Positions 7,376-17,328 of a stretch of DNA of 64,000 nucleotides are shown in pieces (position 1 is the stretch's first letter; every line of letters begins with the position of its first letter). The notes under the pieces were generated by a model. It worked only from the letters and a program-made list of their open reading frames with translations, ran no database searches and had not been told where the DNA came from. The stretch comes from Corynebacterium haematomassiliense. Its GTDB lineage: Bacteria > Actinomycetota > Actinomycetes > Mycobacteriales > Mycobacteriaceae. The stretch is from positions 682,001-746,000 of the forward strand of contig NZ_JACDTZ010000001.1 in NCBI RefSeq assembly GCF_013978595.1. Reading direction: 5' to 3'. A program made the position numbers and the translations under genes.

Positions 7376-8836
7376 CTACGGTGTCCTTTCGCGGTAGCCG
7401 TCGGAAAGCTGCGTACCGGTGCGTCGTTGCTCGCCGGAGGCGCTATCTAGGAACGGTGCCAGCTGATAGTTGGTGTTTCTCATCCGCTCGATGTCGCGCT
7501 CAAGCTCGCTGATCCGCTGCTGGAGCTCGGCTGTCTTTCGTGGGCGCCGTAGCGAGAATTTCTGGGGCTTCGTGCGGACCTCTTTGGGTCCCTCGCGGCC
7601 TTCGCGCACCCGGAATACGGTGTTGCGCACCAAGAGGAAGAAACCGACCATGATGAACGCCATCATGCCGATCAATCCGATGCGTTCGAAAGTGGAGATG
7701 CTGTCGATGCCCAGCACGCTGATGTTGGTGATCAATAACCCCATCAGTGCAGCGAACAAGGACAGCACTTCCACGGATTTCCACACCAGCTGGTTCGACT
7801 CTGACTCGAGCTGGCGAGACAGTGCCTGTACTTTCTCGTCCACGGAAGCTACCTGCCGCTCGACGGCACTGCGGATGGCCGTTTGCACCTGCCACTCGGT
7901 GGAGACCAGCAGCCGGTAGTTCTTGTACTCCTCGTGCCGGGCAAGCTGTTGCGGGTCCAGTACCCGGATTGCCATGTCGAGGGATTCCACGGCGCGCCGG
8001 TAGCAGTAGTTCTGGTCTTCCAACAGCGTCGGGTCGGCTCTGAGTGTCTGCTCCAGTTCGAGCGCTTGGGTCGCGGTCGGCCCAGTTTCGAAATCCCACT
8101 GCGTTGCCGCGGCGATTCTGCGGTAGGCCTCCCCCATCCGGTAGTACGCGTTGCCGTCCTTGGGGTCCGACTTGACCAGGGATTCAGCCAGAATCAGCAT
8201 CTCCACCCCGTAGAAGCGGAACGGAAACAGCCACAGGCCGTGCAGCAGGAGGTGGCGAAGCTTGACCGGCACACGGTCCAGGTGCCGCGAGAGGTTCGTC
8301 GGACTTTCCGGGTCTAGGCCGATGGAGGAAAAGAGCTCGGACGGGACAATCCGCTTGCCGGCGCTAAGTTGCGCAAACGTGAGGTAGATGCCGTTGAGGT
8401 CGTACGGACCGACCTGCAGTGGAGCGTCGTCTGCGCGGCTGAGCACTTCAAAAATGCCGTCGTAGTTGAAGTCGAACCTGTACAGCTGCAGCTCAATCAG
8501 CGCAGTTGCCAAATACAGCAGGCGCGGTTGCTCCACACTGCGGTGTCGACGTACGCGCTGCGGCTCGTGCGCCCCAAGTCCCCGCTCCCGGGCTTGCCAA
8601 CAAACGTCGGTGACCATATTCAAGAACGGCTCGAACCAGACCATCTCAGTTGCTCTGTCCGCAGTCGACGCGAACGCGGCCTGCGCGGATGCCGCGAGGT
8701 TGTCTTTCCAGTGGCTTGTATCCGAGCGGTCGAACAGGAGCGAATAGAACTCGGATGCTTCCGAGTCCGCAATCCAGCCATTCCGTGCAGCGACGGCTGC
8801 CGCGTCGAGGTCAAAATGGTTTCCGGTAGGTTGCAC
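7376..8836 (-). CDS. unrecognised helical protein with two TM helices and coiled coils
   Basis: No family is recognised. A long soluble alpha-helical part (about 1-320) includes a stretch around 225-300 with repeat-like spacing (AYYRMGEAYRR, CYRRAVESLDMAI) resembling TPRs. A probable coiled coil (about 321-351) leads into two close TM helices (about 354-376 and 386-404), a basic linker and a heptad-like helix (435-457). This hairpin-plus-helices layout recalls SLATT-type membrane modules of conflict systems, but that is only an analogy. The GTG at 8836 is chosen for its AAGGGG site; an upstream TTG at 8887 would add 17 residues and overlap the divergent gene. Product 486 residues, coupled to the PP-loop gene. 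Confidence 0.65.
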   Translation of the reverse strand: MQPTGNHFDLDAAAVAARNGWIADSEASEFYSLLFDRSDTSHWKDNLAASAQAAFASTADRATEMVWFEPFLNMVTDVCWQARERGLGAHEPQRVRRHRSVEQPRLLYLATALIELQLYRFDFNYDGIFEVLSRADDAPLQVGPYDLNGIYLTFAQLSAGKRIVPSELFSSIGLDPESPTNLSRHLDRVPVKLRHLLLHGLWLFPFRFYGVEMLILAESLVKSDPKDGNAYYRMGEAYRRIAAATQWDFETGPTATQALELEQTLRADPTLLEDQNYCYRRAVESLDMAIRVLDPQQLARHEEYKNYRLLVSTEWQVQTAIRSAVERQVASVDEKVQALSRQLESESNQLVWKSVEVLSLFAALMGLLITNISVLGIDSISTFERIGLIGMMAFIMVGFFLLVRNTVFRVREGREGPKEVRTKPQKFSLRRPRKTAELQQRISELERDIERMRNTNYQLAPFLDSASGEQRRTGTQLSDGYRERTP

Positions 8837-8869
8837 AACATCCCCTTCAACAGACTGGAAGCAAGTGTA

Positions 8870-9613
8870 ATGAACGAGCGACCTCAATCCCTTGATCCGG
8901 AACTTCTCATCGGTCCGGTTAAGCCGCCCGGAACGCGAGAGACTCGCCTTATGGGAATCGCGGCGCTGACCGGAGCTGCCGCAAGCAAGGGAACTTCTTC
9001 CGGCTTGGGCAACGACACCGATTTCGCGCTGCTGAACGCACTGCGCATCTGGTCAGATGCGGTGCTCGTCGGTGCCGAGACCGCGCGCAAAGAGAACTAC
9101 TTCGGCGTGCGTACCACCGCACAGCAGCGCGAGGCTCGGCGCGGACGGGGACAAGCGGAAGTTCCGCCGATTGTCGTGGTGACCAAGAGCCTGAAGTTCG
9201 ACACTGCAACGCAGCTGTTTACGGACACACGTACGCCGCCGTTGTTCGCTGTACCCGCAAGCGTTCTGGGCGATACGGAGGTGTCTGAACGCGCGCGGGA
9301 GATCGAGCAGGCGGGTGGCGTGATTGTGCCCGTGGAGGGCGAAGACGTCTCCGCAGTCGTGGCCGCACTGCACGCTCGGGGGTTCGCCCGCATCGTCTGC
9401 GAGGGCGGCCCCAGCTTAAACACCCAACTCATCGGTGCCAGCGAAGTAGATGTATTCCACTACACCGTCAGCCCGCGCGCGGTGCAGCCGTCTGAACTAC
9501 GCCTGTTCGGTGAAGCAGACACACCTTCAGACCACGCTTTCATCCTCGAGGCGGCGCACGCCACAAGCGACTCCGTGCTCTTCCTGCGCTACCGGAGCGT
9601 GCGCGAAGGGTAG
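8870..9613 (+). CDS. RibD C-terminal-type pyrimidine reductase family protein
   Basis: A 247-residue protein of the RibD C-terminal / dihydrofolate-reductase-like fold, without the deaminase domain of full RibD. Recognisable parts are the N-terminal MGIAALTGAAA strand and loop, SDAVLVGAETARKENY, and the late GFARIVCEGGPSLNTQL, which matches the NADPH-binding region. It corresponds by synteny to Rv2671 just upstream of aftC. Such proteins may reduce the riboflavin precursor or act as an alternative folate reductase; which applies here is not clear. GGAAG lies about 9 bases before the ATG. It is divergent from the two-TM gene, whose start is 33 bases away. Confidence 0.85.
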   Translation: MNERPQSLDPELLIGPVKPPGTRETRLMGIAALTGAAASKGTSSGLGNDTDFALLNALRIWSDAVLVGAETARKENYFGVRTTAQQREARRGRGQAEVPPIVVVTKSLKFDTATQLFTDTRTPPLFAVPASVLGDTEVSERAREIEQAGGVIVPVEGEDVSAVVAALHARGFARIVCEGGPSLNTQLIGASEVDVFHYTVSPRAVQPSELRLFGEADTPSDHAFILEAAHATSDSVLFLRYRSVREG

Positions 9614-9620
9614 CCGCACC

Positions 9621-10889
9621 GTGGCAGGTACGGTTAGGCGCGTGATTGCTACCCCACCGCCTCGAAGCGCCCCCGAAGAGCCTGCACCGGGTTCGACTGC
9701 AGTGCAGGCCCAGCCCGCCGACGAGCGCGCGGGCCTCGCGCCCGCGATCGCCGCTGCCGCCTGGCCTGTCGCGGTGCTTCTGGTGCTCCACCGGCTGTTC
9801 ATCCTCGCGCGCGCGGGCTCGGTGACGGACGACTTCACCACCGTGTGGTCCGCAGCGCGCCGTTTTGTGGAACGCGTCCCCGTGTACAACGAGGTCTACA
9901 GCCACGTCAATCCGCACTACCTGTACAACCCGGGCGCGACCCTGCTGCTGTCGCCGCTGGGGCTGATTTCCGACATAAACCTGGCCCGTCCGCTGTTCAT
10001 CGCCGTCAACGCCGCGTGCATCATCGCCGCTTTAGCGTGGCTGACCAAGCTTGCAGGCCGCCCGCTTTCCGGGCCGACGTTTCCCGTCGCCGTTGCGCTG
10101 GCGTTTTGCACCGAAGCCGTGACCAACACGCTGGTGTTTTCCAACATCAACGGCATACTCCTGCTCGCGCTGGTGGCCTTTATCGCGCTCTTGCTTGCCC
10201 GCCGCGACATCGCCGCCGGTGTGGTACTGGGGTTGGCTATCTTGGTCAAGCCGATGTTCGCTCCGCTGCTGGTGCTGCCGCTGCTGCAGCTGCGCTGGCG
10301 CCCCGCGCTCGGCGCTATCGGCGTCCCGGTGGTGATGAACCTCATCGCGTGGCCGTTCACGCCCGGCGCCCGCGACTACCTCGACGTGGTGGTGCCGTAT
10401 CTGAAGGTCACGCGCGACTATGCCAACTCTTCCCTGTCCGGTTTCGCCGTCTATTTCGGCATGCCCCGCTGGGCCCATGCGCTGCTGTTCCTCCTCCTCG
10501 CCGCTGCGGTCGCCGGAGCGGTGCTCGGTCTTGTGCGTGTGCGCCACAGCCAGGAGCTGCTGTATCTGGCCGTTGGCTCCGGGGTGCTGCTCGCGGGAGT
10601 GTGCCTGTTGTCCTCCCTGGGCCAGGCGTACTACTCCATGATGCTGTTTCCCGCCCTGTTTACGGTCTTCCACCCGGACAGCCCGCTGCGCAGCTGGCCC
10701 GCTTGGCTCGGCGCCGCGCTGTGCCTGTCCCCCTTGAATTGGTCCAGCCCACTGCACCCGTTGACCGGCAGCTGGCTCAACACCTTCTTGCCCACTGCCG
10801 GGTGGGCCGTGTTTATTGTCGCGTGTGCGGCGTGGGTATTGTTGAGGCCAACCTTGCGGCGCACTCCGACGGAAAGGATTCGGCGATGA
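9621..10889 (+). CDS. aftC: alpha-(1->3)-arabinofuranosyltransferase AftC
   Basis: A 422-residue polytopic GT87-family (DUF2029) protein. Close matches to mycobacterial AftC are the early LVLHRLFIL, the loop DPHYLYPPG-like segment NPHYLYNPGATLL with the preceding acidic TDDF motif, TEAVTNTLVFSNINGILLL, and GQAYYSMMLFP near the end. About ten TM helices are predicted by eye. The enzyme introduces alpha-1,3 branches in cell-wall arabinan using decaprenyl-phosphoarabinose. The GTG at 9621 has GAAGGG upstream; GTG 9642 is also possible. It overlaps msrB by four bases (ATGA) and follows the RibD-like gene by seven, as in mycobacteria. Confidence 0.92.
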   Translation: MAGTVRRVIATPPPRSAPEEPAPGSTAVQAQPADERAGLAPAIAAAAWPVAVLLVLHRLFILARAGSVTDDFTTVWSAARRFVERVPVYNEVYSHVNPHYLYNPGATLLLSPLGLISDINLARPLFIAVNAACIIAALAWLTKLAGRPLSGPTFPVAVALAFCTEAVTNTLVFSNINGILLLALVAFIALLLARRDIAAGVVLGLAILVKPMFAPLLVLPLLQLRWRPALGAIGVPVVMNLIAWPFTPGARDYLDVVVPYLKVTRDYANSSLSGFAVYFGMPRWAHALLFLLLAAAVAGAVLGLVRVRHSQELLYLAVGSGVLLAGVCLLSSLGQAYYSMMLFPALFTVFHPDSPLRSWPAWLGAALCLSPLNWSSPLHPLTGSWLNTFLPTAGWAVFIVACAAWVLLRPTLRRTPTERIRR

Positions 10890-11287
10890 CGGATTTCAAG
10901 GACTTTACCGACGCGCAGTGGCGCGAGAAGCTCACGGCCGAGGAGTACCACGTCCTGCGGGAGGCTGGCACCGAGCGTCCGGGCATCGGCGAGTACACGG
11001 ACACCACCACCGAGGGTGTGTACCGCTGCCGCGCGTGCGGCGCTGAGCTGTTCCGCTCCACTGAGAAGTTTGACGCCCACTGCGGCTGGCCCGCGTTCTT
11101 CTCCCCGCTGGCGGGCGACGCCATCATCGAGCGCGAGGACACCTCCCTCGGCATGGTGCGCACTGAGGTGCTGTGCGCGAACTGTCACTCCCACCTGGGC
11201 CACGTGTTCGCCGGCGAGGGTTTCGACACCCCCACCGACCTGCGCTACTGCATCAACTCGATCTCGCTGACGCTCGACGAAGCATAG
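10886..11287 (+). CDS. msrB: peptide-methionine (R)-S-oxide reductase
   Basis: A 133-residue MsrB. Two CXXC pairs (Cys48/51 and Cys97/100) form the structural zinc site, HCGWPAF is the substrate pocket, and RYCINS holds the catalytic Cys122. It reduces the R-epimer of methionine sulfoxide in proteins in the cytoplasm with thioredoxin. Its ATG overlaps the aftC stop (ATGA), so translation is coupled; pairing with aftC is conserved in mycobacteria. A hairpin terminator follows. Confidence 0.97.
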   Translation: MTDFKDFTDAQWREKLTAEEYHVLREAGTERPGIGEYTDTTTEGVYRCRACGAELFRSTEKFDAHCGWPAFFSPLAGDAIIEREDTSLGMVRTEVLCANCHSHLGHVFAGEGFDTPTDLRYCINSISLTLDEA

Positions 11288-11291
11288 AAAA

Positions 11292-11322
11292 GGCGCCGTC
11301 AAAGCAATTGCTTTACGACGCC
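11292..11322. terminator. terminator between msrB and hemQ
   Basis: A hairpin with outer GGCG.CGTC/GACG.CC pairing and inner AAAGC-AATT-GCTTT lies between the convergent genes, with A/T-rich flanks. Confidence 0.6.
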
Positions 11323-11341
11323 ACCTTCGGTCTACCCACGC

Positions 11342-12043
11342 CTAGGGCAGCACCGAAATAATTTCGCCGATGTCGCCGACACGGCGGCCCGTCTGGAACG
11401 GGATCTCCTCGCGGACGTGCAGGCGGGCCTCGGTGTAGCGCATGGTCTTCATCAACGCCTCGATGCGCTCGAGCGTCGGCGCCTCGAAGGCGAGCATCCA
11501 CTCGTAATCGCCGAGCGTGAAGGCCTCGACGGTGTTGGCGCGCACATCCGCGAAATCGCGGGCCGCCATGCCGTGCTCCGCGAGGATGCGGCGGCGCTCC
11601 TGCGGGTCCATCACGTACCAGTCGTATGAGCGCACGAACGGGTAGACCGTGATCCAGTCCCCCGGCTCCTCGCCCATGATGAAGCTGGGGAGGTGGGACT
11701 TGTTGAACTCCGCAGGGCGGTGCAGACCGTTGCCGATCCAGCTCAGCTCCACCTTCTGCCCGAACGCGGTTTCGCGGCGGAAGTCCGCGAGCGCCTTCTG
11801 CAGGTGCTCGAACTCCTCGGCGTGCCACCAAATCATGAAGTCGGCGTCGGCGCGGATCCCGGTGTTGTCGTAGATGCCGCGGACAGTGACCACGCCTTCC
11901 TGCTCAAGGTTGGTGAAAAAGGCGCGAGCTTCGTCGATAAGCTCGCTGCGCTCGGCGCCAAGAGCACCAGGAACTGCGCGGAACACCGCAAACTGCAAAA
12001 ACCGCTGCGTGGCGTTGAGTTTGTCAAAGTCGAGCTTGGCCAT
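11342..12043 (-). CDS. hemQ: coproheme decarboxylase HemQ
   Basis: A 233-residue chlorite-dismutase-fold protein, the last enzyme of the coproporphyrin-dependent heme pathway of Gram-positive bacteria, converting coproheme to heme b with peroxide. [10 protein letters not shown] at 134-143 carries the reactive tyrosine and the RSxxWY signature, and His157 (AEHGM) is the likely proximal heme ligand. The ATG has AAAGGGG six bases upstream. Its position near msrB/aftC matches Rv2676c. The other heme genes are not in the window. Confidence 0.95.
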   Translation of the reverse strand: MAKLDFDKLNATQRFLQFAVFRAVPGALGAERSELIDEARAFFTNLEQEGVVTVRGIYDNTGIRADADFMIWWHAEEFEHLQKALADFRRETAFGQKVELSWIGNGLHRPAEFNKSHLPSFIMGEEPGDWITVYPFVRSYDWYVMDPQERRRILAEHGMAARDFADVRANTVEAFTLGDYEWMLAFEAPTLERIEALMKTMRYTEARLHVREEIPFQTGRRVGDIGEIISVLP

Positions 12044-12169
12044 GTCTTGCCCCTTTCCTGCCGCAAGGCAGATCAAACAAAAGTCGGAGAACATTCTACG
12101 CCGTAGGTTCTGCCGCTCACGGCGCGCCTCCCCCAACGGCGCCGGTTGCTGGATACGTTTGACCCTGTG

Positions 12170-12808
12170 ATGAAACCGGACACCACCTCCCCCATGTCCG
12201 CCGGCGGCGCGGGCAGCAACAGGGACGACCACGGCAACAGCGATTCCTGGCCCGCAGAGTTCAGCGCGGCCGTCGAATCCATGCACGCGGCGCGCCTGCG
12301 CCCAGAGATCACCCTGGGCACCATCCGCCCGCCACAGCGCCCCGCGCCGTTCAGCCACGCCGTTGGCCTCGAAGTCGCGCACGCTGACGAGGAAAACGTC
12401 CCGGTGGACTCTGAAGGCGACGCGTTCGGACGCCTAATCCTGCTGCACTCCCCCGCCGCTGAAGAGGCGTGGGAAGGCACCATGCGTCTGGTGGCCTACA
12501 TTCAGGCCGACATGGACGACGCCGTGGCCTCCGACCCGCTTCTGCCTGACGTGGCCTGGCAGTGGCTCAACGAGTCGCTCGCAGAAACCGGTGCACGCCA
12601 CACCAACCTCGGTGGCACGGTGACCTCGACCGCTTCGGTGCGGTTCGGCGAGATCGGCGGGCCGCCGCGCGCCTACCAGCTGGAGATGCGCGCCTCCTGG
12701 ACCGCGGAGGGCACCGACCTCCAGCACCACGTGGAAGCTTTTTCCAAGGTGCTCGCCCACGTGGCAGGTTTACCGCCGGAAGGTGTGGCCCAGCTCAGCT
12801 CGCGCTAA
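12170..12808 (+). CDS. DUF3000 family protein
   Basis: A 212-residue protein matching the actinobacterial DUF3000 family (synteny with Rv2680, just before RNase D). A Ser/Gly-rich N-terminal tail precedes a conserved mixed domain with [26 protein letters not shown] and [10 protein letters not shown] segments. No signal peptide, TM helix or catalytic motif is visible, and the function is unknown. A TACGTT box 11 bases before the ATG suggests a very short or absent leader; GTG directly before it and ATG 12194 are alternatives. Confidence 0.82.
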   Translation: MKPDTTSPMSAGGAGSNRDDHGNSDSWPAEFSAAVESMHAARLRPEITLGTIRPPQRPAPFSHAVGLEVAHADEENVPVDSEGDAFGRLILLHSPAAEEAWEGTMRLVAYIQADMDDAVASDPLLPDVAWQWLNESLAETGARHTNLGGTVTSTASVRFGEIGGPPRAYQLEMRASWTAEGTDLQHHVEAFSKVLAHVAGLPPEGVAQLSSR

Positions 12809-12811
12809 TAT
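12806..12811 (+). promoter_or_regulatory. candidate -10 box for leaderless rnd transcript
   Basis: TAATAT ends nine bases before the rnd ATG and overlaps the DUF3000 stop codon. No Shine-Dalgarno sequence is present, which fits leaderless initiation. Confidence 0.4.
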
Positions 12812-12820
12812 CTTTTCTTG

Positions 12821-14026
12821 ATGAGTGCCCGGCTGGACTACCGCCTTGTAGACACGCCCGCCGCCTTCCATGAGGCGGCGGGCGCACTCGCGCACGGTCG
12901 CGGCCCGTTCGCCGTGGATACCGAACGCGCCTCCTCATTCCGCTACGGCGACCGCGCATTTCTCGTGCAAGTAGCGCGCCGAGGCGCGGGAACGTTCCTC
13001 ATCGCCCCCGAAGGCCACCGAGACGAGGTCCGCGAGATCTTCGCCCCTGTGCTCGGCGGCCAGGAGTGGATCATCCACGCCGCGAGCGAAGACCTGCGCA
13101 GCCTGGCGCTGCTCGGGCTCCACCCCGGCGTGCTTTTCGATACTGAGCTCGCGTCGCGCCTAGTCGGCTACGACCGGCCGAACCTCGCCGCGATGGTCGA
13201 GCGTTTCGTCGGAGTTGAACTGGAGAAAGGCCACGGGCACGAGGATTGGTCCCGCACGCCGCTTCCCAAATCGTGGCAGGACTACGCCGCGCTGGATGTG
13301 GAGTACCTCAACGAGCTCGCTGAGGCCCTCACCGAGGTGCTGGACGCCGAAGGCAAACTCCGCTGGGCCTTCGAGGAGTTCGCGCACCTCATCTCCGTCT
13401 ACTCGCTTACCCCGCGCCCTGTGAAGTCATGGCGCGACATGAAGGGCATCTCCTCCCTGCGCGACCAATCCGGCCTCCAAGTGGCGCGCGAACTATGGCA
13501 CGCACGCGAGGAAATCAGCGAACAGCGGGACATCGCTCCAGGGCGCCTGCTGCCCAACCGGGCGCTGCTCGATATCGCCCTCGCTGAGCCGGATTCACCC
13601 CGCGGCCTGGCACGGGCCGTCGGAGGGAAGGGAATGCCCTCCCGGGAGGTTCGGCGCTGGCTCGGCGTGGTGGAACGCGCACTGGCGGCTGACCCCGCCA
13701 CGTGGCCGCGTCGCAAAGACCCGCGCGCAAACGGCACGCCATCGAAGTCCGGGTGGGAGCGCCACTACCCAGAATCGTGGCAAATGCTGCAGCTGTGCCG
13801 CGAAGACATCGCCGCCAGCGCAGAAGACTTGGACATTCGCCCCGACATTTTGCTCACACCGGCAATTTTGCGCGAGACGGTGTGGAACGCACCTGACAAC
13901 GGGCCGGCTTGGGACACCCACCAAGCAGCCTCGGCCCTAAAGAAGGCGGGGGCACGGCCGTGGCAGGTGGAACTTACGGCGCCAATTTTGGCCGCAGCCC
14001 ACGCAGAGATGCTCGAACTGGTCTAG
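12821..14026 (+). CDS. rnd: ribonuclease D (DEDDy exonuclease with HRDC domain)
   Basis: A 401-residue RNase D. Exo motifs of the DEDDy superfamily are seen in order: FAVDTERAS (I), IIHAASEDLRSL (II) and DYAALDVEYL (III, with the tyrosine). An HRDC-like helical domain follows at about 215-290. It trims 3' ends of tRNA precursors and other stable RNA. The ATG at 12821 directly follows an in-frame TTG. It is convergent with dxs, and the DUF3000-RNase D-dxs order equals Rv2680-Rv2682c. Confidence 0.93.
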   Translation: MSARLDYRLVDTPAAFHEAAGALAHGRGPFAVDTERASSFRYGDRAFLVQVARRGAGTFLIAPEGHRDEVREIFAPVLGGQEWIIHAASEDLRSLALLGLHPGVLFDTELASRLVGYDRPNLAAMVERFVGVELEKGHGHEDWSRTPLPKSWQDYAALDVEYLNELAEALTEVLDAEGKLRWAFEEFAHLISVYSLTPRPVKSWRDMKGISSLRDQSGLQVARELWHAREEISEQRDIAPGRLLPNRALLDIALAEPDSPRGLARAVGGKGMPSREVRRWLGVVERALAADPATWPRRKDPRANGTPSKSGWERHYPESWQMLQLCREDIAASAEDLDIRPDILLTPAILRETVWNAPDNGPAWDTHQAASALKKAGARPWQVELTAPILAAAHAEMLELV

Positions 14027-14033
14027 CGCTGAC

Positions 14034-15959
14034 CTAATTTTCGGGATCCGCCAGGCTGGCCGCCCACTCGCGCACCTGCGCTGCAGCGGAGGCGGGATCA
14101 AGGCCGTACTCCTGCAGGATCTCGCCACGCGAAGCGTGCAACGGGAAGATGTCCGGGAATGCGAGCTGCCGCACCGGGGTATCCACTTCCGCAGCCGCGA
14201 GCGCCTCGGCAACAGCGGATCCCACGCCGCCGCGGACCACGCCGTCTTCGTACACCACCACCAGGTCAGCTTCCGCAGCCAATTCCAGCACGTCCGAGGA
14301 GACGGGGATGACCCAGCGCGGGTCAACCACGGTTGCCCGGATGCCGTCGGCAAGCACCGCTTCTGCGACCTCGAGGCCGTACTTCGCAAACGCACCGACA
14401 GCGACGATGAGCACGTCGATGTCGTCCTCGGTGCCCTCTCCGTCGAGGCGCGACAGCACGTCCGTGCCGCCGGAAAGTCGCTCCAACGCGTCAATATCTG
14501 CGCCGACAGCGCCCTTTGGGAAGCGGACGACCGTCGGGCCGTCATCGACAGCGATTGCCTCGGAGAACTCCTCCCGCAATCGGGCGGCGTCGCGCGGCGC
14601 CGCGATGCGGATGCCCGGCACAATGGAGGCGATTGCCATATCCCAGACACCGTTGTGGCTGGCGCCGTCAGACCCGGTCACACCCGCGCGGTCGAGCACC
14701 AGCGTCACAGGCTGGTTAATCAGCCCCACATCCATCAGCAGCTGGTCGAACGCCCGGTTCAAAAACGTCGAGTACACCGCAACGACTGGGTGCAGGCCGC
14801 CGAGGGCCATGCCGGAGGCGGATGCGACGGCGTGCTGCTCCGCGATACCGACGTCGAAGAAGCGGTCCGGGAACTGCTCCGCAAAAGGCTGCAGGCCGGT
14901 CGGGCCCGCCATCGCCGCGGTAATGGCCACAATGTCGTCTCGCTCATGGCCGGCGCGCAGCAACTCCTTGGTGAACACGGAGGTCCAGCCCGGCTCAGAG
15001 GAGGCGAGAGACCGTCCAGTCACCGGGTCAATCACACCCGTGGAGTGCATCTGGTCCGCCACGTTGTTCACGGCCGGCGCGAACCCGTGGCCCTTCTCAG
15101 TGACAACGTGCACGATCAGCGGGCCCTCGTAGCGCTTGGCGTACTTGAACGCGTTGAGCAGGCTCTTAATGTCGTGCCCTTCCACCGGGCCGACGTACTT
15201 CATGCCCAGCTCCGGGAACATTTCGGTGGGCAGCACCTGGTACTTCACGCCCTCTTTGAGCGCGTGCAGCGCGTCAAAGGTGCGCTCGCCCACCCAGCCC
15301 ATGGACTTCAGCGTCTTCTTGCCGGACTCCATCACTTCGTCGTACGCCGGCTGCATGCGAAGCGCCGCAAGCTGGTCGCGCAGCTTGGTCAGGTTGTTGG
15401 CGAACCCGCCGATGGTCGGCGAGTAGGACCGGCCGTTGTCGTTGACCACGATGACGACATTGCGGTTGGCCGCCGCGATGTTGTTCAGCGCCTCCCAGCA
15501 CATGCCGCCGGTCAGCGCGCCGTCACCCACAACGGCGACAACGTTGTCGCCGTCCCGTCCCATCAACGCCTTCGCCTTTGCAAGGCCGTCCGCGTAGGAC
15601 AGCGACGCGCTGGCGTGCGAAGACTCGGTCCAATCGTGCTCCGACTCCGCGCGCGCGGTGTAGCCGGAAAGCCCGCCCTTCTTGCGCAGCGTGTCGAACT
15701 GCCCGCCGCGCCCAGTGAGGATCTTGTGCACGTACGACTGGTGGGACGTGTCCCAAATAATCGGGTCGTTCGGTGAATCGAAGATGTAGTGCAGCGCAAT
15801 GGTCATCTCCACAACACCCAGGTTTGGGCCGAGGTGCCCGCCGGTGGCGGAGACCTTCTGGATCAGCATCTGACGGATCTCATCCGCAAGATCATCGAGC
15901 TGCGCAGGAGAAAGCTTGCGGACATCCGCTGGCGTCGCAATATGCTCGAGCAGTGCCAC
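14034..15959 (-). CDS. dxs: 1-deoxy-D-xylulose-5-phosphate synthase
   Basis: A 641-residue thiamine-diphosphate enzyme that condenses pyruvate and glyceraldehyde-3-phosphate, the first step of the MEP isoprenoid pathway feeding menaquinone and decaprenyl phosphate. Seen: [16 protein letters not shown] and [10 protein letters not shown] of the family, the ThDP motif [15 protein letters not shown], and the transketolase-like pyrimidine domain with DVGIAEQHA. The GTG at 15959 ([13 protein letters not shown]) is where family homology starts; a GTG at 16025 would add 22 residues, and both have weak ribosome sites. Convergent with rnd. Confidence 0.95.
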   Translation of the reverse strand: MALLEHIATPADVRKLSPAQLDDLADEIRQMLIQKVSATGGHLGPNLGVVEMTIALHYIFDSPNDPIIWDTSHQSYVHKILTGRGGQFDTLRKKGGLSGYTARAESEHDWTESSHASASLSYADGLAKAKALMGRDGDNVVAVVGDGALTGGMCWEALNNIAAANRNVVIVVNDNGRSYSPTIGGFANNLTKLRDQLAALRMQPAYDEVMESGKKTLKSMGWVGERTFDALHALKEGVKYQVLPTEMFPELGMKYVGPVEGHDIKSLLNAFKYAKRYEGPLIVHVVTEKGHGFAPAVNNVADQMHSTGVIDPVTGRSLASSEPGWTSVFTKELLRAGHERDDIVAITAAMAGPTGLQPFAEQFPDRFFDVGIAEQHAVASASGMALGGLHPVVAVYSTFLNRAFDQLLMDVGLINQPVTLVLDRAGVTGSDGASHNGVWDMAIASIVPGIRIAAPRDAARLREEFSEAIAVDDGPTVVRFPKGAVGADIDALERLSGGTDVLSRLDGEGTEDDIDVLIVAVGAFAKYGLEVAEAVLADGIRATVVDPRWVIPVSSDVLELAAEADLVVVYEDGVVRGGVGSAVAEALAAAEVDTPVRQLAFPDIFPLHASRGEILQEYGLDPASAAAQVREWAASLADPEN

Positions 15960-16065
15960 AGTCCTGTCGTACTCCTTCGCCGTATCGGGCGCGCCCCGAA
16001 TGGGCGCAGCTGCCGTTTCGTTCACGCTAGTTTACACGCTGGCTTTTAGACGAATTCTCGTCCCG

Positions 16066-17328
16066 CTACACCGCTTCAAGCACCGCGATCACTTCGAAGT
16101 GGTGGGTGTTCGGGAATGCGTCGATAAGCTTCATCTGCTTCACCGCGTAGCCGTGTTCGCCAAAACCCGCCAGGTCGCGAGCGAATGTGGCCGGGTCGCA
16201 GCCGACGTGGATGATGCGCTCGGGTGCCGCCAGCGCAATTGCACGGACCACCTCCGCGCCCGCGCCTGCGCGCGGCGGGTCCAGCACAACCAAACCCGGC
16301 GGTCGCTCCAGCTCGCCCACGACCGCCGCCGCCTCGCCGTGGTGGACGCGCACATCGCAGGCGTCCGCGACCTGCTGGCGGCGGGAGGTTGCTGCGCTGG
16401 AGTAGTCCACCGACTCGATTCGGCCGCCGCCGAGCGCCTCGCTCATCGACGGCACGAACGCGCCGACACCGCCATAGAGGTCCCAGCCCACGCGGTTGGT
16501 GTACTCCCCCGCACCCCACTGCGCGATCACGTCCGAGTACGCCTCAGGGGCGCGCAGGTGCGCCTGCCAAAACGCAGTTGGTGGAAAGACGAAGTCGAAC
16601 CCGCGCACGCGCTCCACCAGCTCACCTGGACCTTCAAGCACGCGCTCGACGCGCTCCACGCGGCGGCCGCGTTGCGCAGCCTGGGTCTCCACTACGTGGC
16701 GGGTGCCGTCGGCATCAACCGCAACGACAAGCTCGGCGCCGGGGGTGAACTTCTCGGCCTGTTCGCCCACGATGCCGTCAAGCAAGCCCGGCACCGGCTG
16801 GGTGCACGTCACTCCTGCGACAACGTCGGTGGAACGCGCCCGCCGCATGCCGGCGTTGCCCTGGCTGTCCACGCCAAGCCGGACGCGGGTGCGCCACCCG
16901 GTGACCGGCTGGAGCTGGACCGCCTCCACTGCACCAAGGTCGAGCGCGTCAAGCACCCCGAAGCGGGAAGAAAGCGCTCCAAGTTGTCCAAGCAGCACCT
17001 CGCGCTTGAACTCCAGCTGCGCATCTGCCTCGATATGGGAAAAGTCGCAGCACCCCGCGCCTGCGGCCGCCGCGGGGCAGGTGGGATCGACTCGGTGCGG
17101 CGACGGCTCAAGTACAGCGGTGGTCTCCGCGCGGGCCCAACGCTTCTTCACCTTCGTCAGCGTCGCCTCCACCGTGTCGTCGGGGATTGCGCCGCGGACG
17201 AACACCACGCGGCCGTCGGGCGCGTCGGCAATGCCTTCACCGCCGTGAGCCATGGCCCGGACATGCAAGCGCACCGGCTCCCCGACCGCGAGAGCGGGCG
17301 AGCCGGTGCCGTGCTGAAGCTCCGCCAC
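16066..17328 (-). CDS. TrmA/RumA-type RNA 5-methyluridine methyltransferase
   Basis: A 420-residue class I SAM-dependent methyltransferase of the TrmA/RlmC/RlmD family. An N-terminal TRAM-like region (about 10-65) precedes a cysteine cluster (TCPAAAAGAGCC) that may hold an Fe-S cluster, then the Rossmann core with LYGGVGAF, LDPPRAGAG and the catalytic cysteine in VGCDPATFARDL. It methylates C5 of uridine in rRNA or tRNA; the exact site is not predictable. Synteny is with Rv2689c. It starts immediately after the DUF3710 stop, so the two are coupled. Confidence 0.88.
   Translation of the reverse strand: MAELQHGTGSPALAVGEPVRLHVRAMAHGGEGIADAPDGRVVFVRGAIPDDTVEATLTKVKKRWARAETTAVLEPSPHRVDPTCPAAAAGAGCCDFSHIEADAQLEFKREVLLGQLGALSSRFGVLDALDLGAVEAVQLQPVTGWRTRVRLGVDSQGNAGMRRARSTDVVAGVTCTQPVPGLLDGIVGEQAEKFTPGAELVVAVDADGTRHVVETQAAQRGRRVERVERVLEGPGELVERVRGFDFVFPPTAFWQAHLRAPEAYSDVIAQWGAGEYTNRVGWDLYGGVGAFVPSMSEALGGGRIESVDYSSAATSRRQQVADACDVRVHHGEAAAVVGELERPPGLVVLDPPRAGAGAEVVRAIALAAPERIIHVGCDPATFARDLAGFGEHGYAVKQMKLIDAFPNTHHFEVIAVLEAV

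Noticed and set aside
6352..8870. tRNA-Gly 3' end as attachment site of an integrated island carrying the PP-loop operon
   Set aside because: No direct repeat of the tRNA 3' end is found near 8836-8870 and there is no integrase gene.
9845..11287. 480-codon frame fused to msrB
   Set aside because: The part before 10886 is an alternate-frame shadow of aftC; msrB has its own ATG in an ATGA overlap.
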